Source: Prevotella sp. HJM029
Lineage (GTDB): Bacteria > Bacteroidota > Bacteroidia > Bacteroidales > Bacteroidaceae
Direction of reading: 5' to 3'
Length of the DNA stretch: 64,000 nucleotides
Assembly: GCF_000599605.1 (NCBI RefSeq)
Contig: NZ_KK082668.1
Span: 24,210-88,209, forward strand
The notes beneath the pieces were generated by a model that had not been told where the DNA came from, ran no database searches, and saw nothing but the letters and a program-made list of their open reading frames with translations. A program made the position numbers and the translations under genes. Below, one piece after another: positions 18,435-26,423 of the stretch (positions are counted from its first letter, which is position 1; the number at the start of each line of letters is the position of its first letter).

Positions 18435-19922
18435 TTATTTTGAAGGCAGGAAGTGGTCTTTTGCAAATGACATATCTTGCACCACCTCTACTGTTCCAAC
18501 ATAGTTACCTGCTTTATCGCGCACAGCCATGTAGTTAACCAAGTAGGGTTTACCATTCTTTTCCATCCAAATGGGTAGCTGATCACGTTTACCTGCACGC
18601 AAATCGCTGATGATGGCACGTACCATGGGTTCTATTTTTGGTGGGTGACAACTGAACACTTCGCGATCGATAGCCATTGAAGGACGTTTAAATACCTTTT
18701 CACCATCGTTGAAATAGCGATTGAAATTGTCGGCATCAACGAAGGTTATCTCCATGGGAAGTGTATCCAACATCGTTGTTAATTGCTCTAAAGTGAGGTG
18801 CCCACCAGGCATAACAATCTCGCCTTCGTGCTGTGGAATGGCGTGTTTCTTTGCCTCAGCAGCCGGCCATTCGTGGGGCGTTATGCCAAAACATGGGGCG
18901 TAATCTTTGCTGTCTTGATAAAGATTGTGCCACTCATCTTCGGTGAAATTTGCCACGCAAATGGGCAGCAAGATGTTGTTTTCCTTATAAATCATCTCCT
19001 TCATGCGCACGCAAACATCTTTGAATCGTTGCCACCAAGCATCGTCATGGTTGGCGTTTTTGGCTAAGGATGCAAGCTCATCGCGTATCTCATCGTCGAT
19101 GGTCCACATCACTTGCGAAGGCCCTGAGATGTTATATTTCACCTTTAAATGGGGGAAAAGCAAGTCGCCTTTCTTGGCATAATGTATGCCAATCTCGCGC
19201 AAACGGGGCAAGAGTTCGTCTACCGATGTACGATTTTCTGCGGCTTTAAAAGCCTCAGCCAATAAGGTTTCTAAGGCTTGATTCTCGCGCATAAAGGTTT
19301 GAACGGGGTGCCCATCGACCGCCAAAAGCGCTGCAGCTTCTTGTGCATGTGATGCTGCCATGGCGTGAGCTTGCTCGGTTCTGTCGACCGAAGCAGCCAC
19401 TTCGCGCTCGGCATTCATAATCTGTTCCTCGCGGGTTGCACCGTGGAAGAGTGCTGAATGCACATCGCAAAGTTGCTGAACCTCGCGCAAAGGTGTGCCT
19501 TCGGCCATGAGTTCTTGCTCGGCTTGCATGATTTCTGCCGCCTCAACATCGCTGAATTCGGCTTTAAAGTCAGCGCGAACGCTCTCTAATGATTCGCCTT
19601 TTCCCAACCGTTTTAAATAGGATTTCAGCTTTTCGTTGCGCTCGTTGGGTGCATATTTCAAGCCCGTCATGCCCGATTGTGCGCCCGATAGCTGCTCACC
19701 TGTCAGCGTAAACCCATGCTTTTGCAACGCCATCACGATGTCGGTCATGGCAATTCCGCGCATGGCTGCGCCTTTTGGGATGGTCATAAACTTGCCTACT
19801 GAGTTGAGTAGCACCTTTTTTGTAATCTCAGAAAATCCTAATTCCACCATGATGTCGGTGAGTTCGGGATATTGTTTCACTAAATCATAAACCGGTTTTG
19901 AAAGGTCAATCTTCTTATCCAT
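18435..19922 (-). CDS. DUF438 / hemerythrin / PAS protein
   Basis: Predicted 495-residue soluble protein with four modules: an N-terminal DUF1858 domain (KIDLSKPVYDLVKQYPELTDIMVELGF), a DUF438 domain (about 85-155), a hemerythrin-like four-helix region (about 190-330; its HPVQTFMRENQAL, IHYAKKGDLLFPHLKVKY and MKEMIYKENNILLP segments carry the His/Glu residues for a di-iron site), and a C-terminal PAS domain (about 385-490). Relatives are thought to sense or handle oxygen, nitric oxide or metals; the signal is not known here. AGGAGG at 19931-19936 is a rare strong Shine-Dalgarno for this group; it is eight bases from ATG 19922 but only two from the ATG at 19928, so I chose 19922. It follows yecH in the same direction. 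Confidence 0.88.
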   Translation of the reverse strand: MDKKIDLSKPVYDLVKQYPELTDIMVELGFSEITKKVLLNSVGKFMTIPKGAAMRGIAMTDIVMALQKHGFTLTGEQLSGAQSGMTGLKYAPNERNEKLKSYLKRLGKGESLESVRADFKAEFSDVEAAEIMQAEQELMAEGTPLREVQQLCDVHSALFHGATREEQIMNAEREVAASVDRTEQAHAMAASHAQEAAALLAVDGHPVQTFMRENQALETLLAEAFKAAENRTSVDELLPRLREIGIHYAKKGDLLFPHLKVKYNISGPSQVMWTIDDEIRDELASLAKNANHDDAWWQRFKDVCVRMKEMIYKENNILLPICVANFTEDEWHNLYQDSKDYAPCFGITPHEWPAAEAKKHAIPQHEGEIVMPGGHLTLEQLTTMLDTLPMEITFVDADNFNRYFNDGEKVFKRPSMAIDREVFSCHPPKIEPMVRAIISDLRAGKRDQLPIWMEKNGKPYLVNYMAVRDKAGNYVGTVEVVQDMSFAKDHFLPSK

Positions 19923-19988
19923 GTGCATTTCCTCCTTTTATTTGGGGTTGAAAACGGTGTTGTTGTGTGCGATTTACAACGTGTGAAC

Positions 19989-20222
19989 TTAGTGATGACA
20001 CATCTGTGTCATGTCAACTGTGAAACCACCTGTTGGTGATGGCTTGAATTTCCCGCGTGCTTCGAGGAAATCAACCATCTCTTTTGCGGTGAATCCATCG
20101 ACCGAACAAGTGTGAAATCGCTCGTTTGGGCCAAACTTTTCGATGATAGCGTTCACCAATTCTTCTTTGTTTTGATAGTTATTGCCCTCCATCATGTGGA
20201 GAATATCATGTCCATGTGCCAT
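19989..20222 (-). CDS. YecH-like metal-binding protein
   Basis: Predicted 77-residue protein that matches the YecH family (MAHGHDILHMMEGNN at the start, ERFHTCSVDGFTAKEMVDFL in the middle and MTQMCHH at the end). The conserved His and Cys residues (HGHD, HTCS, CHH) suggest metal binding; the biochemical role is not established. The start at 20222 is supported by a minus-strand TATCTTTG box at 20257-20264; a longer frame starting further upstream would begin before this promoter. The DUF438/hemerythrin gene lies 66 bases downstream, and both probably form an operon concerned with a metal or redox stress. Confidence 0.85.
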   Translation of the reverse strand: MAHGHDILHMMEGNNYQNKEELVNAIIEKFGPNERFHTCSVDGFTAKEMVDFLEARGKFKPSPTGGFTVDMTQMCHH

Positions 20223-20256
20223 AATTGTTTTATTTATTTTGTTCTGATTTTTAATG

Positions 20257-20264
20257 CAAAGATA
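20257..20264 (-). promoter_or_regulatory. -7 promoter box for the yecH-DUF438 operon
   Basis: CAAAGATA on the plus strand reads TATCTTTG, 35 bases before the ATG at 20222. Confidence 0.6.
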
Positions 20265-20399
20265 CATGCTAATGCAAGGTTTACTGGGTAACAAATGTGC
20301 CAAAAGGGTGCTATTTTATTTTCTTTTAACGCATGATTCATAGCGATGGCTCAGAAGTTTGTGTATTTTCGTGGAACGTTTTACAAATTATAATTCATC

Positions 20400-22493
20400 A
20401 TGAAATTTAAAATGGTTATGTTATCCGCCATGACTTTGGCAACAATGAGTGCACAGGCACAATCTTTTCACTATCCTAAGGCACCGCAGAGTGACGCAAA
20501 AGACCGTTACTTTGATGTAGAGATTGCCGACCCTTTTCGTCCGCTTGAAGACGATAATAGTGCTGAAACGCAGCAATGGGTGGCGGCAGAAAACAAGCTA
20601 ACGCGTAGTTATTTGGACAAACTTCCACAGCGTGAACGGTTGATGAAGCGCATGAAAACGCTGGTGAATTATGAAAAGATTGGCACACCTTTTCATGTGC
20701 ATGGCACGTGGTATGTGTATAAAAACAATGGTTTGCAAAACCAAAGTGTGCTTTATAAGATGGAGCATTTGGGTGGAAAACTTATCGAAGTGCTCGATCC
20801 AAACAAGTTAAGTGCCGATGGAACAGTGGCATTAAAGGGGATAAACTTTTCGCATAACGGGCGTTATATGGCCTATATCATTAGCCGAAGTGGCAGCGAT
20901 TGGCAAGAAATCTATGTTAAAGATTTGCAGACTGGACGCGATTTGTCCGATCATATTGAATGGGCAAAGTTCAGTGGTGCGGCTTGGAAAGGCGATGGTT
21001 TCTATTATAGTGCCTACGATGCACCCACAAAACATGCCTTTAGTGGTAAGAATGAAGTGCACAAAGTGTATTATCATCGGTTGGGAACGCCGCAGAAAGA
21101 CGATGTGTTGTTTTATCAAAATCCAGCCCATCCCCTGCGCTTTTATCATGTAAGTGTTAACAAAGAGGAGACGCTTATGTACCTCATTGAGTCGGGAGAA
21201 GGCAATGGAAACAACCTCTTTGTGCGCGACTTACGCCAGCCCGATGCACAATTTATCCAGATGACTAACGACATGTCGTGTCAATATTCACCGCAAGAAA
21301 ACATCGGAGACAGCATTTATATCTTCACGAATTGGGGTGCTCCTAAGAACCGATTGATGGTGGCTGATTTGAAAAATCCGGGTGTATCGGCATGGAAAGA
21401 GGTTATCCCTGAGGGAGAAAGTGTGTTGGAAGATGTCACGTTTACCAATGGAAAGCTCATTTTAAGCTATAACAAAGATGCCTGCACACATGCTTATTGG
21501 TGTGATATGCAGGGCAAAAACCGGAAAGAAATAGCATTACCTTCGGGCACAGCAAGCTTTTATGGCAAGCGAGATCTTGCAGAATGTTTCTATTCTTTCA
21601 GCTCTTTCACTACGCCAGGAAGCATTTATCAGTTGGATGTGAATAGTGGAAAAGCATCGGTTTATGCTGCACCTAAGGTGGCTTTTGATAGTAAAAATTT
21701 CGAAACGAAGCAAGTGTTTTTCACCAGTAAAGATGGCACACGTGTGCCCATGTTCCTCACATTCAAAAAAGGTTTGAAGCGCAATGGCAAAAATCCCGTG
21801 TTCCTTTATGGCTACGGAGGGTTCAATATTCCGCTCTATCCATCGTTTTCTGCCCTGCGAATTCCATTCCTTGAGCAAGGTGGAATCTATGTACAAGTGA
21901 ACCTAAGAGGTGGAAGTGAGTATGGCGAAGCGTGGCATTTGGCTGGAACAAAGATGCAGAAGCAGAATGTGTTTGACGACTTTATTGCCGCCGCTGAATG
22001 GCTTATTGCACAGCAATATACCGACAAAAAGCATCTTGCTATCGTAGGAGGAAGCAACGGAGGACTATTGGTTGGCGCCTGTATGACGCAGCGTCCAGAC
22101 CTTTATGCCGTGTGTATTCCACAGGTAGGTGTACTCGATATGTTGCGTTATCATCGTTTTACGATTGGTTGGAACTGGGCTCCTGACTATGGAACGTCGG
22201 CAGATTCAAAGGAAATGTTTAATTATTTGCGGGGCTATTCGCCTTTGCATAATATTAAAAAAGGTGTGCACTATCCCGCAACACTCATTACAACGGCCGA
22301 CCATGACGACCGTGTTGTGCCCGCACACAGCTTTAAGTTTGCTGCAACTTTGCAGCAGGCACAAGGTGGCACAGCACCTATTTTGATTCGTATTGATAGC
22401 AAAGCCGGCCATGGTGGCGGCAAACCCTTGAGCAAACAGATTGAAGAGCAAGCCGATATTTACAGCTTTATCTTGCAAAACATGGGCAAATAG
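20400..22493 (+). CDS. Prolyl oligopeptidase family serine peptidase (S9A)
   Basis: Predicted 697-residue peptidase with a signal peptide (MKFKMVMLSAMTLATMSAQAQ), so it is periplasmic or exported. After a short N-terminal segment (FHYPKAPQSDAKDRYFDVEIADPFRPLED, typical of S9A) comes a seven-bladed propeller (about 80-430) and an alpha/beta-hydrolase domain. The nucleophile is Ser552 in GGSNGG, the acid is the Asp of DDRVVP near residue 638, and the base is His671 in KAGHGGGKP. It should cut peptides shorter than about 30 residues after proline. The gene is monocistronic with a strong terminator six bases after the stop. Confidence 0.93.
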   Translation: MKFKMVMLSAMTLATMSAQAQSFHYPKAPQSDAKDRYFDVEIADPFRPLEDDNSAETQQWVAAENKLTRSYLDKLPQRERLMKRMKTLVNYEKIGTPFHVHGTWYVYKNNGLQNQSVLYKMEHLGGKLIEVLDPNKLSADGTVALKGINFSHNGRYMAYIISRSGSDWQEIYVKDLQTGRDLSDHIEWAKFSGAAWKGDGFYYSAYDAPTKHAFSGKNEVHKVYYHRLGTPQKDDVLFYQNPAHPLRFYHVSVNKEETLMYLIESGEGNGNNLFVRDLRQPDAQFIQMTNDMSCQYSPQENIGDSIYIFTNWGAPKNRLMVADLKNPGVSAWKEVIPEGESVLEDVTFTNGKLILSYNKDACTHAYWCDMQGKNRKEIALPSGTASFYGKRDLAECFYSFSSFTTPGSIYQLDVNSGKASVYAAPKVAFDSKNFETKQVFFTSKDGTRVPMFLTFKKGLKRNGKNPVFLYGYGGFNIPLYPSFSALRIPFLEQGGIYVQVNLRGGSEYGEAWHLAGTKMQKQNVFDDFIAAAEWLIAQQYTDKKHLAIVGGSNGGLLVGACMTQRPDLYAVCIPQVGVLDMLRYHRFTIGWNWAPDYGTSADSKEMFNYLRGYSPLHNIKKGVHYPATLITTADHDDRVVPAHSFKFAATLQQAQGGTAPILIRIDSKAGHGGGKPLSKQIEEQADIYSFILQNMGK

Positions 22494-22498
22494 AAATG

Positions 22499-22527
22499 AA
22501 AAGTCTCGCAAATTCTGCGAGACTTTT
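22499..22527 (+). terminator. Terminator after prolyl oligopeptidase gene
   Basis: AAAAGTCTCGCA (22499-22510) pairs with TGCGAGACTTTT (22516-22527) around loop AATTC. Confidence 0.85.
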
Positions 22528-22681
22528 ATGTTCATAACATCTATAGGTCATTCTTATATTTCCTTGTTATTAAGCGATATGGGCTGTTAATAATTGATTT
22601 TTCTTTGCTTTTATTCGAAGAAATGGGTATCATAAACTGTCCATCTTTGCTCATTTTGCATCCGCTTCGCGTGAGATATAA

Positions 22682-23581
22682 TTATAGATGCCATTCTCCG
22701 ATATAAACTATAAGGAAGAAACTCACAATCCAACCCACCACGCAACATTGGATAAATCGATTCTTCATCAGCACCTTTGTGGGATTTCCACTCTTCACAT
22801 CGACCATCGTTAGTTGTAAATATTTGATGATTCCCGCCAAAACGAAGATGGAAGTGAAATAGATATAGGGAGAATGGAAGCGCGCAATCACCTCAGGACT
22901 CACCGTGTACATGATGTAACACACCATTGTTATCGCTGCAATGAGGCCGATAACCTGGTTGAGAAAGCTAAGGGTGTAGCGCGTAATGTTATTGCGTGTA
23001 AGGATATTCTCGGTTTCATAGAGCACCACATCATCGCGACGTTTGGCAAAAGCAAGAAAGAGTGCCAAAAGAAACGTCATCAGTAACAACCAGTGTGTGG
23101 GCATGATGTCGCAGCATATTCCACCGACAAAGGCACGCAACACAAAGCCAATGGCAATGATAAACACATCGACGATGGCATATTGTTTGAGCTTAAGGCT
23201 GTAAGCGATGTTCATGATGAGGTAGAAAAGCAAAACACCTATCACGGCAAAACGATTGCTTCCCGACAGATAACCAAATAGTATGGATAGAGCGATGCAC
23301 ACCATCATGATGCAATAGGCTGCAACAGGGCTGATGAGCCCTGCTGCTATGGGGCGCAAACACTTCTTAGGATGTTTGCGATCACGCTCAACATCAATAA
23401 TATCATTGAGGCAATAGATGGCACTTGCAATGAAACAAAACGCAAGCGTCGTGTACACAACAGCAATTAAATAGCTTGTTGTGAAGAGAAGTTGGCTAAA
23501 GAAGATAGGCAAAAACACGAATGCATTCTTTAGCCATTGCTCAGGACGGATAAGTTTTATAACTGCTTTTAGAACTTTCAT
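22682..23581 (-). CDS. UbiA-family prenyltransferase (decaprenyl-phosphate phosphoribosyltransferase-like)
   Basis: Predicted 299-residue integral membrane enzyme with eight or nine helices. The opening LIRPEQWLKNAFVFLPIFFSQLL and the first Asp-rich motif NDIIDVERDRKHPKK, followed by RPIAAGLISP, are the features of the bacterial subgroup that includes mycobacterial DPPR synthase (Rv3806c), which transfers phosphoribose from PRPP to a polyprenyl phosphate. The second Asp motif is in VDVFIIAIGFVLRAFVGG. In a Bacteroidales genome the product may feed a lipid-linked pentose or related glycan (inference). A minus-strand TAATTTTG box lies 26 bases upstream of the ATG. It is not in an operon with the surrounding genes. 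Confidence 0.82.
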   Translation of the reverse strand: MKVLKAVIKLIRPEQWLKNAFVFLPIFFSQLLFTTSYLIAVVYTTLAFCFIASAIYCLNDIIDVERDRKHPKKCLRPIAAGLISPVAAYCIMMVCIALSILFGYLSGSNRFAVIGVLLFYLIMNIAYSLKLKQYAIVDVFIIAIGFVLRAFVGGICCDIMPTHWLLLMTFLLALFLAFAKRRDDVVLYETENILTRNNITRYTLSFLNQVIGLIAAITMVCYIMYTVSPEVIARFHSPYIYFTSIFVLAGIIKYLQLTMVDVKSGNPTKVLMKNRFIQCCVVGWIVSFFLIVYIGEWHL

Positions 23582-23606
23582 ATGCTGTATAAACGGAATA
23601 ATATTG

Positions 23607-23614
23607 CAAAATTA
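23607..23614 (-). promoter_or_regulatory. -7 promoter box for the UbiA-type gene
   Basis: CAAAATTA on the plus strand reads TAATTTTG, 26 bases before the ATG at 23581. Confidence 0.5.
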
Positions 23615-23769
23615 CAGAAAAAAAACGGTTCTTCCTCTTTTCGCATTTCTTTTTCATTTCATCACGATGTTTTTCTCTCTTTTGGGGTTTAAGTGTGGGT
23701 TAAACGGAATTAAAAGACCTTAATAGAAAGAGGTGAGGCACCTTGTTCTCTTAATTTATGTCATGTTGG

Positions 23770-23801
23770 TTTGTCTATGTAGCTCATTATCACTATCTTT
23801 G
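23770..23801 (+). promoter_or_regulatory. Canonical promoter of the NlpC/P60 gene
   Basis: TTTG (23770-23773) and TATCTTTG (23794-23801) are separated by 20 bases; the ATG follows 24 bases later. Confidence 0.7.
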
Positions 23802-23825
23802 TTTGACATATAAAAATCCTTTCGA

Positions 23826-24368
23826 ATGAATTTTAAAAAAATATTAGTTGTATTTTTACTCTTCGTAACCTCGGCTTCTATCGTTGTTGCACATCGACGT
23901 GCGCAACATAAACCTGAAGTTGAGCTGGCAAATGATGATGAAGGACATAGTGAATTTGAAGCCCTTTTCAATGTCTCGGGCTTTGATTTGATAGCCAAGG
24001 CACGCAATTTTTTAGGCACACCCTATCGTTATGGTGCATCAAGCCCTAAGGGTTTTGATTGTTCGGGCTTCACAAGTTACATCTATAAATGTATGAATAT
24101 TTCGTTGGGGCGTTCGAGTCGTGACCAATGGAAACAAGGATTATCTATCGATAAAGATGAAATTCAGGTGGGCGATTTAGTGTTTTTCGGCTCCAATCGC
24201 CATAACATCGGCCATGTAGGCATTGTTTGTGAAGTAGAAAATGATGGTGGTTTCAAATTCATTCATTCCAGTTGTGGTCGTGGTGTCACCATAAGCGACA
24301 TTGATGAAGGCTATTATGCCCGCAAATATCGTGGTGCCCGTCGCATCCTTGAAGGCTATAACGTGTAG
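23826..24368 (+). CDS. NlpC/P60 (C40) cell-wall peptidase
   Basis: Predicted 180-residue exported protein: an N-terminal signal segment (MNFKKILVVFLLFVTSASIVVA), a short linker rich in acidic residues, and one NlpC/P60 domain from about residue 60. The catalytic triad is visible as Cys79 in GFDCSGF, His130 in GHVGIV and His147 in FIHSSCGRG. Enzymes of this family cut the D-Glu-meso-diaminopimelate bond or related peptides in peptidoglycan. There is no additional SH3 or LysM targeting domain, and the length is typical of the short Bacteroidetes members. A canonical promoter precedes it. Confidence 0.93.
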   Translation: MNFKKILVVFLLFVTSASIVVAHRRAQHKPEVELANDDEGHSEFEALFNVSGFDLIAKARNFLGTPYRYGASSPKGFDCSGFTSYIYKCMNISLGRSSRDQWKQGLSIDKDEIQVGDLVFFGSNRHNIGHVGIVCEVENDGGFKFIHSSCGRGVTISDIDEGYYARKYRGARRILEGYNV

Positions 24369-24390
24369 TTTGTGAAGGGGATTACATGGC

Positions 24391-24430
24391 AACAGCCAGC
24401 ACTTCAGTATTGAAGTGCTGGCTGTTGTGT
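24391..24430 (+). terminator. Strong hairpin after the NlpC/P60 gene
   Basis: AACAGCCAGCACTTCA (24391-24406) pairs with TGAAGTGCTGGCTGTT (24411-24426), 16 bp, followed by GTGTTTG; the T run is short. Confidence 0.7.
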
Positions 24431-24461
24431 TTGTAGTCCCTTTGTGTAGGCTTACAAAAAT

Positions 24462-24549
24462 AGTAGTAATTGTGGTGTAATATGGGCTATATTATCGGAT
24501 AATTCAGCATAGATTATCGTTGAATTTGCGCTATTTTCCTTTCATAACC
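24462..24549 (+). repeat. 22-bp degenerate repeat array E (4 units)
   Basis: Units start at 24462, 24484, 24506 and 24528. In register they read AGTAGTAATTG, GGGCTATATTA, AGCATAGATTA and GCGCTATTTTC, and the tails carry GTAATAT, ATAATTC, TGAATTT and CATAACC. Confidence 0.65.
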
Positions 24550-24628
24550 AGTGCAAGCGTTTTGATAAAAAGAAATGATGTGCGTCATATTTTATATGCC
24601 TTCGTTGCTAAAGCACAAATATAATGTG

Positions 24629-24636
24629 TACATTTG
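24629..24636 (+). promoter_or_regulatory. -7 promoter box overlapping the GT2 start region
   Basis: TACATTTG ends five bases before the ATG at 24642, so the predicted transcript would begin at or beside the start codon. The match could be chance. Confidence 0.4.
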
Positions 24637-24641
24637 CAATC

Positions 24642-25409
24642 ATGAACCGGACAGAAGGGATTACAGTTGTAATCAACACTTATAATGCGGCGCGCCATCT
24701 TGCCATGGTGCTTGAAGCGGTAAAGGGTTTTGATGAAGTACTCGTTTGCGATATGGAAAGCACCGATAATACGCTCGAGATAGCCAAAGCCTATGGGTGT
24801 AGGGTCGTGATTTTTCCCAAAGGAGCGCATCGCATCGTAGAACCAGCTCGGCAATTTGCCATCAACCAGGCACGTTGCCCATGGGTGTTGGTGGTCGATG
24901 CTGATGAGATTGTGCCGGTAGCTCTGCGCAACTATCTCTACAAGGCTATCGAAACCGAGGCCGATTTCGCCGCAATAGCCATCCCACGCAAGAATTATTT
25001 CATGGGAAAGATGATGCATAGCTGTTATCCCGACTATATTCTTCGGTTCTTAAAGCGCGAGAAATGCAACTGGCCTCCCGTCATTCATGCCTCACCTGAG
25101 GTGGGAGGACGCATTATTCGCATTCCTTCTGCCCAGCGGGATCTTGCATTTGAACACCTTGCCAATGATAGTGTGGCCGACATTATCCGTAAAAATAACA
25201 CCTATTCTGACTATGAAGTGCCGCGTAGGCGTAAGAAAAACTATGGCAAGATGGCGCTATTCTATCGCCCACTCTATCGTTTTGTGAAGTCCTATCTGCT
25301 GAAACGTGGTTTCTTGGATGGCTGTCCGGGGCTGATTCACGCTGTGCTTGATGCGGGTTATCAGTTTGAAATTGTGGCTAAGTTAATGGAAGAGCGGCAG
25401 AAGAAATGA
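24642..25409 (+). CDS. Glycosyltransferase family 2 (WaaE/LgtF-like)
   Basis: Predicted 255-residue cytoplasmic GT-A enzyme. The start of the fold (TVVINTYNAARHLAMVLEAVKGFDEVLVCDMESTDNT) and the metal-binding WVLVVDADEIVP motif (about residues 78-90) match the GT2 subgroup that adds glucose or a related sugar to the lipopolysaccharide inner core. The C-terminal half (FDGCPGLIHAVLDAGYQFEIVAKLME-like sequence) is also typical. I chose ATG 24642 rather than the ATG at 24624, because the latter precedes a promoter-like TACATTTG box. The gene lies beside an LpxL-like acyltransferase on the opposite strand, consistent with envelope lipid synthesis. Confidence 0.88.
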   Translation: MNRTEGITVVINTYNAARHLAMVLEAVKGFDEVLVCDMESTDNTLEIAKAYGCRVVIFPKGAHRIVEPARQFAINQARCPWVLVVDADEIVPVALRNYLYKAIETEADFAAIAIPRKNYFMGKMMHSCYPDYILRFLKREKCNWPPVIHASPEVGGRIIRIPSAQRDLAFEHLANDSVADIIRKNNTYSDYEVPRRRKKNYGKMALFYRPLYRFVKSYLLKRGFLDGCPGLIHAVLDAGYQFEIVAKLMEERQKK

Positions 25410-25466
25410 TGCTTTGTGCACTAAAAGCGATCCTATTATCCTTAAAAAACAATCTTATAAGCTGAT

Positions 25467-26423
25467 TCACCAAATCATATCTTTCCCTTTTTGCAAGCGC
25501 ACTTTGCCATCAACATATTCAAAATGTTCGTCAAAGATGGCTCTTGTGCGTTTCCATCGGTTGTGACTCCAGAGGTAAATTTCGGGTTGTTGACGGATAG
25601 ATAGTTCCATATTGCGGAAATATTCATCGGTGATTTCGAATGGTTTGGCTTGCTTTGTGTCCTCTCTAAGCACCTTAAACTCGCAGTTGTAATGGCCTCT
25701 TTTCACACGTTTCATATCGCCATACACGAAAACCTGGTCGGTATGTTTCACAATTCGCTCGGCTCCTGTGAGCACAGGTGTATCATGATTGAGGAAAGTT
25801 AGCCAGTGATGAATGTTCCACCAAAAGGGAGTTTGGTCGGAGATATATCCTACAATGACGGGTTTATTGGCTTTCTTGAACTCCAAAATCTTGCGCAATG
25901 ACTCTTGCATAGGGATGCAATAAGCTCCATTTCGCTCACGAACATAGCGGAAAAGTCGGTCGAAATATTCGTTTTCTAAAGGGTGATAAAGTTGGCAACA
26001 AGTGGCATTTTGGGTCCAATAGGGCAGCGAAGTAATCCATTCCCAGTTACCTAAATGACCTAAATACACGCCTACTGACCTCCCTTCAGCGGCATATTGA
26101 TTTAGTTTTTCTACGCCGGTGAAGGTCATTCGCTTCAATAATTGCTCCTTACTCATCGTGATGAGTTTCACGGTTTCCACGATATAATCGCAAAACCACT
26201 TGTAAAAATCCTTTTCAATTTGGCGGAGTTCATCCTCCGATTTCTCGGGGAAAGAGGTGCGAAGATTATGCCAAATCACGCGATGTCGATAGCGAACAAC
26301 ATGCGATATGAGCAGGTAAAGTGCGTCGGATAGCAGATAAAGTGCCCAAAATGGCAGCAAAGAGAGGAACCACCAAATGCCATAGGCGATGAAATAAGCG
26401 GTGTGTTGAAAAAATTTCTTCAT
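25467..26423 (-). CDS. Lipid A biosynthesis acyltransferase, LpxL/HtrB-like
   Basis: Predicted 318-residue inner-membrane acyltransferase of the lysophospholipid acyltransferase superfamily. An N-terminal membrane anchor (YGIWWFLSLLPFWALYLLSDALYLLI) is followed by the catalytic HLGNWEW motif near residue 122 (His and Glu as the HX4D/E pair), DQTPFWWNIHHWLTFLNHDTPVLTGAERIV and a late YLWSHNRWKR segment, all usual for enzymes that add secondary acyl chains to lipid A or acylate ornithine-type lipids. Its ATG overlaps the stop of the upstream sulfatase-type gene (ATGA, 26420-26423), so the two genes are coupled. Confidence 0.88.
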   Translation of the reverse strand: MKKFFQHTAYFIAYGIWWFLSLLPFWALYLLSDALYLLISHVVRYRHRVIWHNLRTSFPEKSEDELRQIEKDFYKWFCDYIVETVKLITMSKEQLLKRMTFTGVEKLNQYAAEGRSVGVYLGHLGNWEWITSLPYWTQNATCCQLYHPLENEYFDRLFRYVRERNGAYCIPMQESLRKILEFKKANKPVIVGYISDQTPFWWNIHHWLTFLNHDTPVLTGAERIVKHTDQVFVYGDMKRVKRGHYNCEFKVLREDTKQAKPFEITDEYFRNMELSIRQQPEIYLWSHNRWKRTRAIFDEHFEYVDGKVRLQKGKDMIW

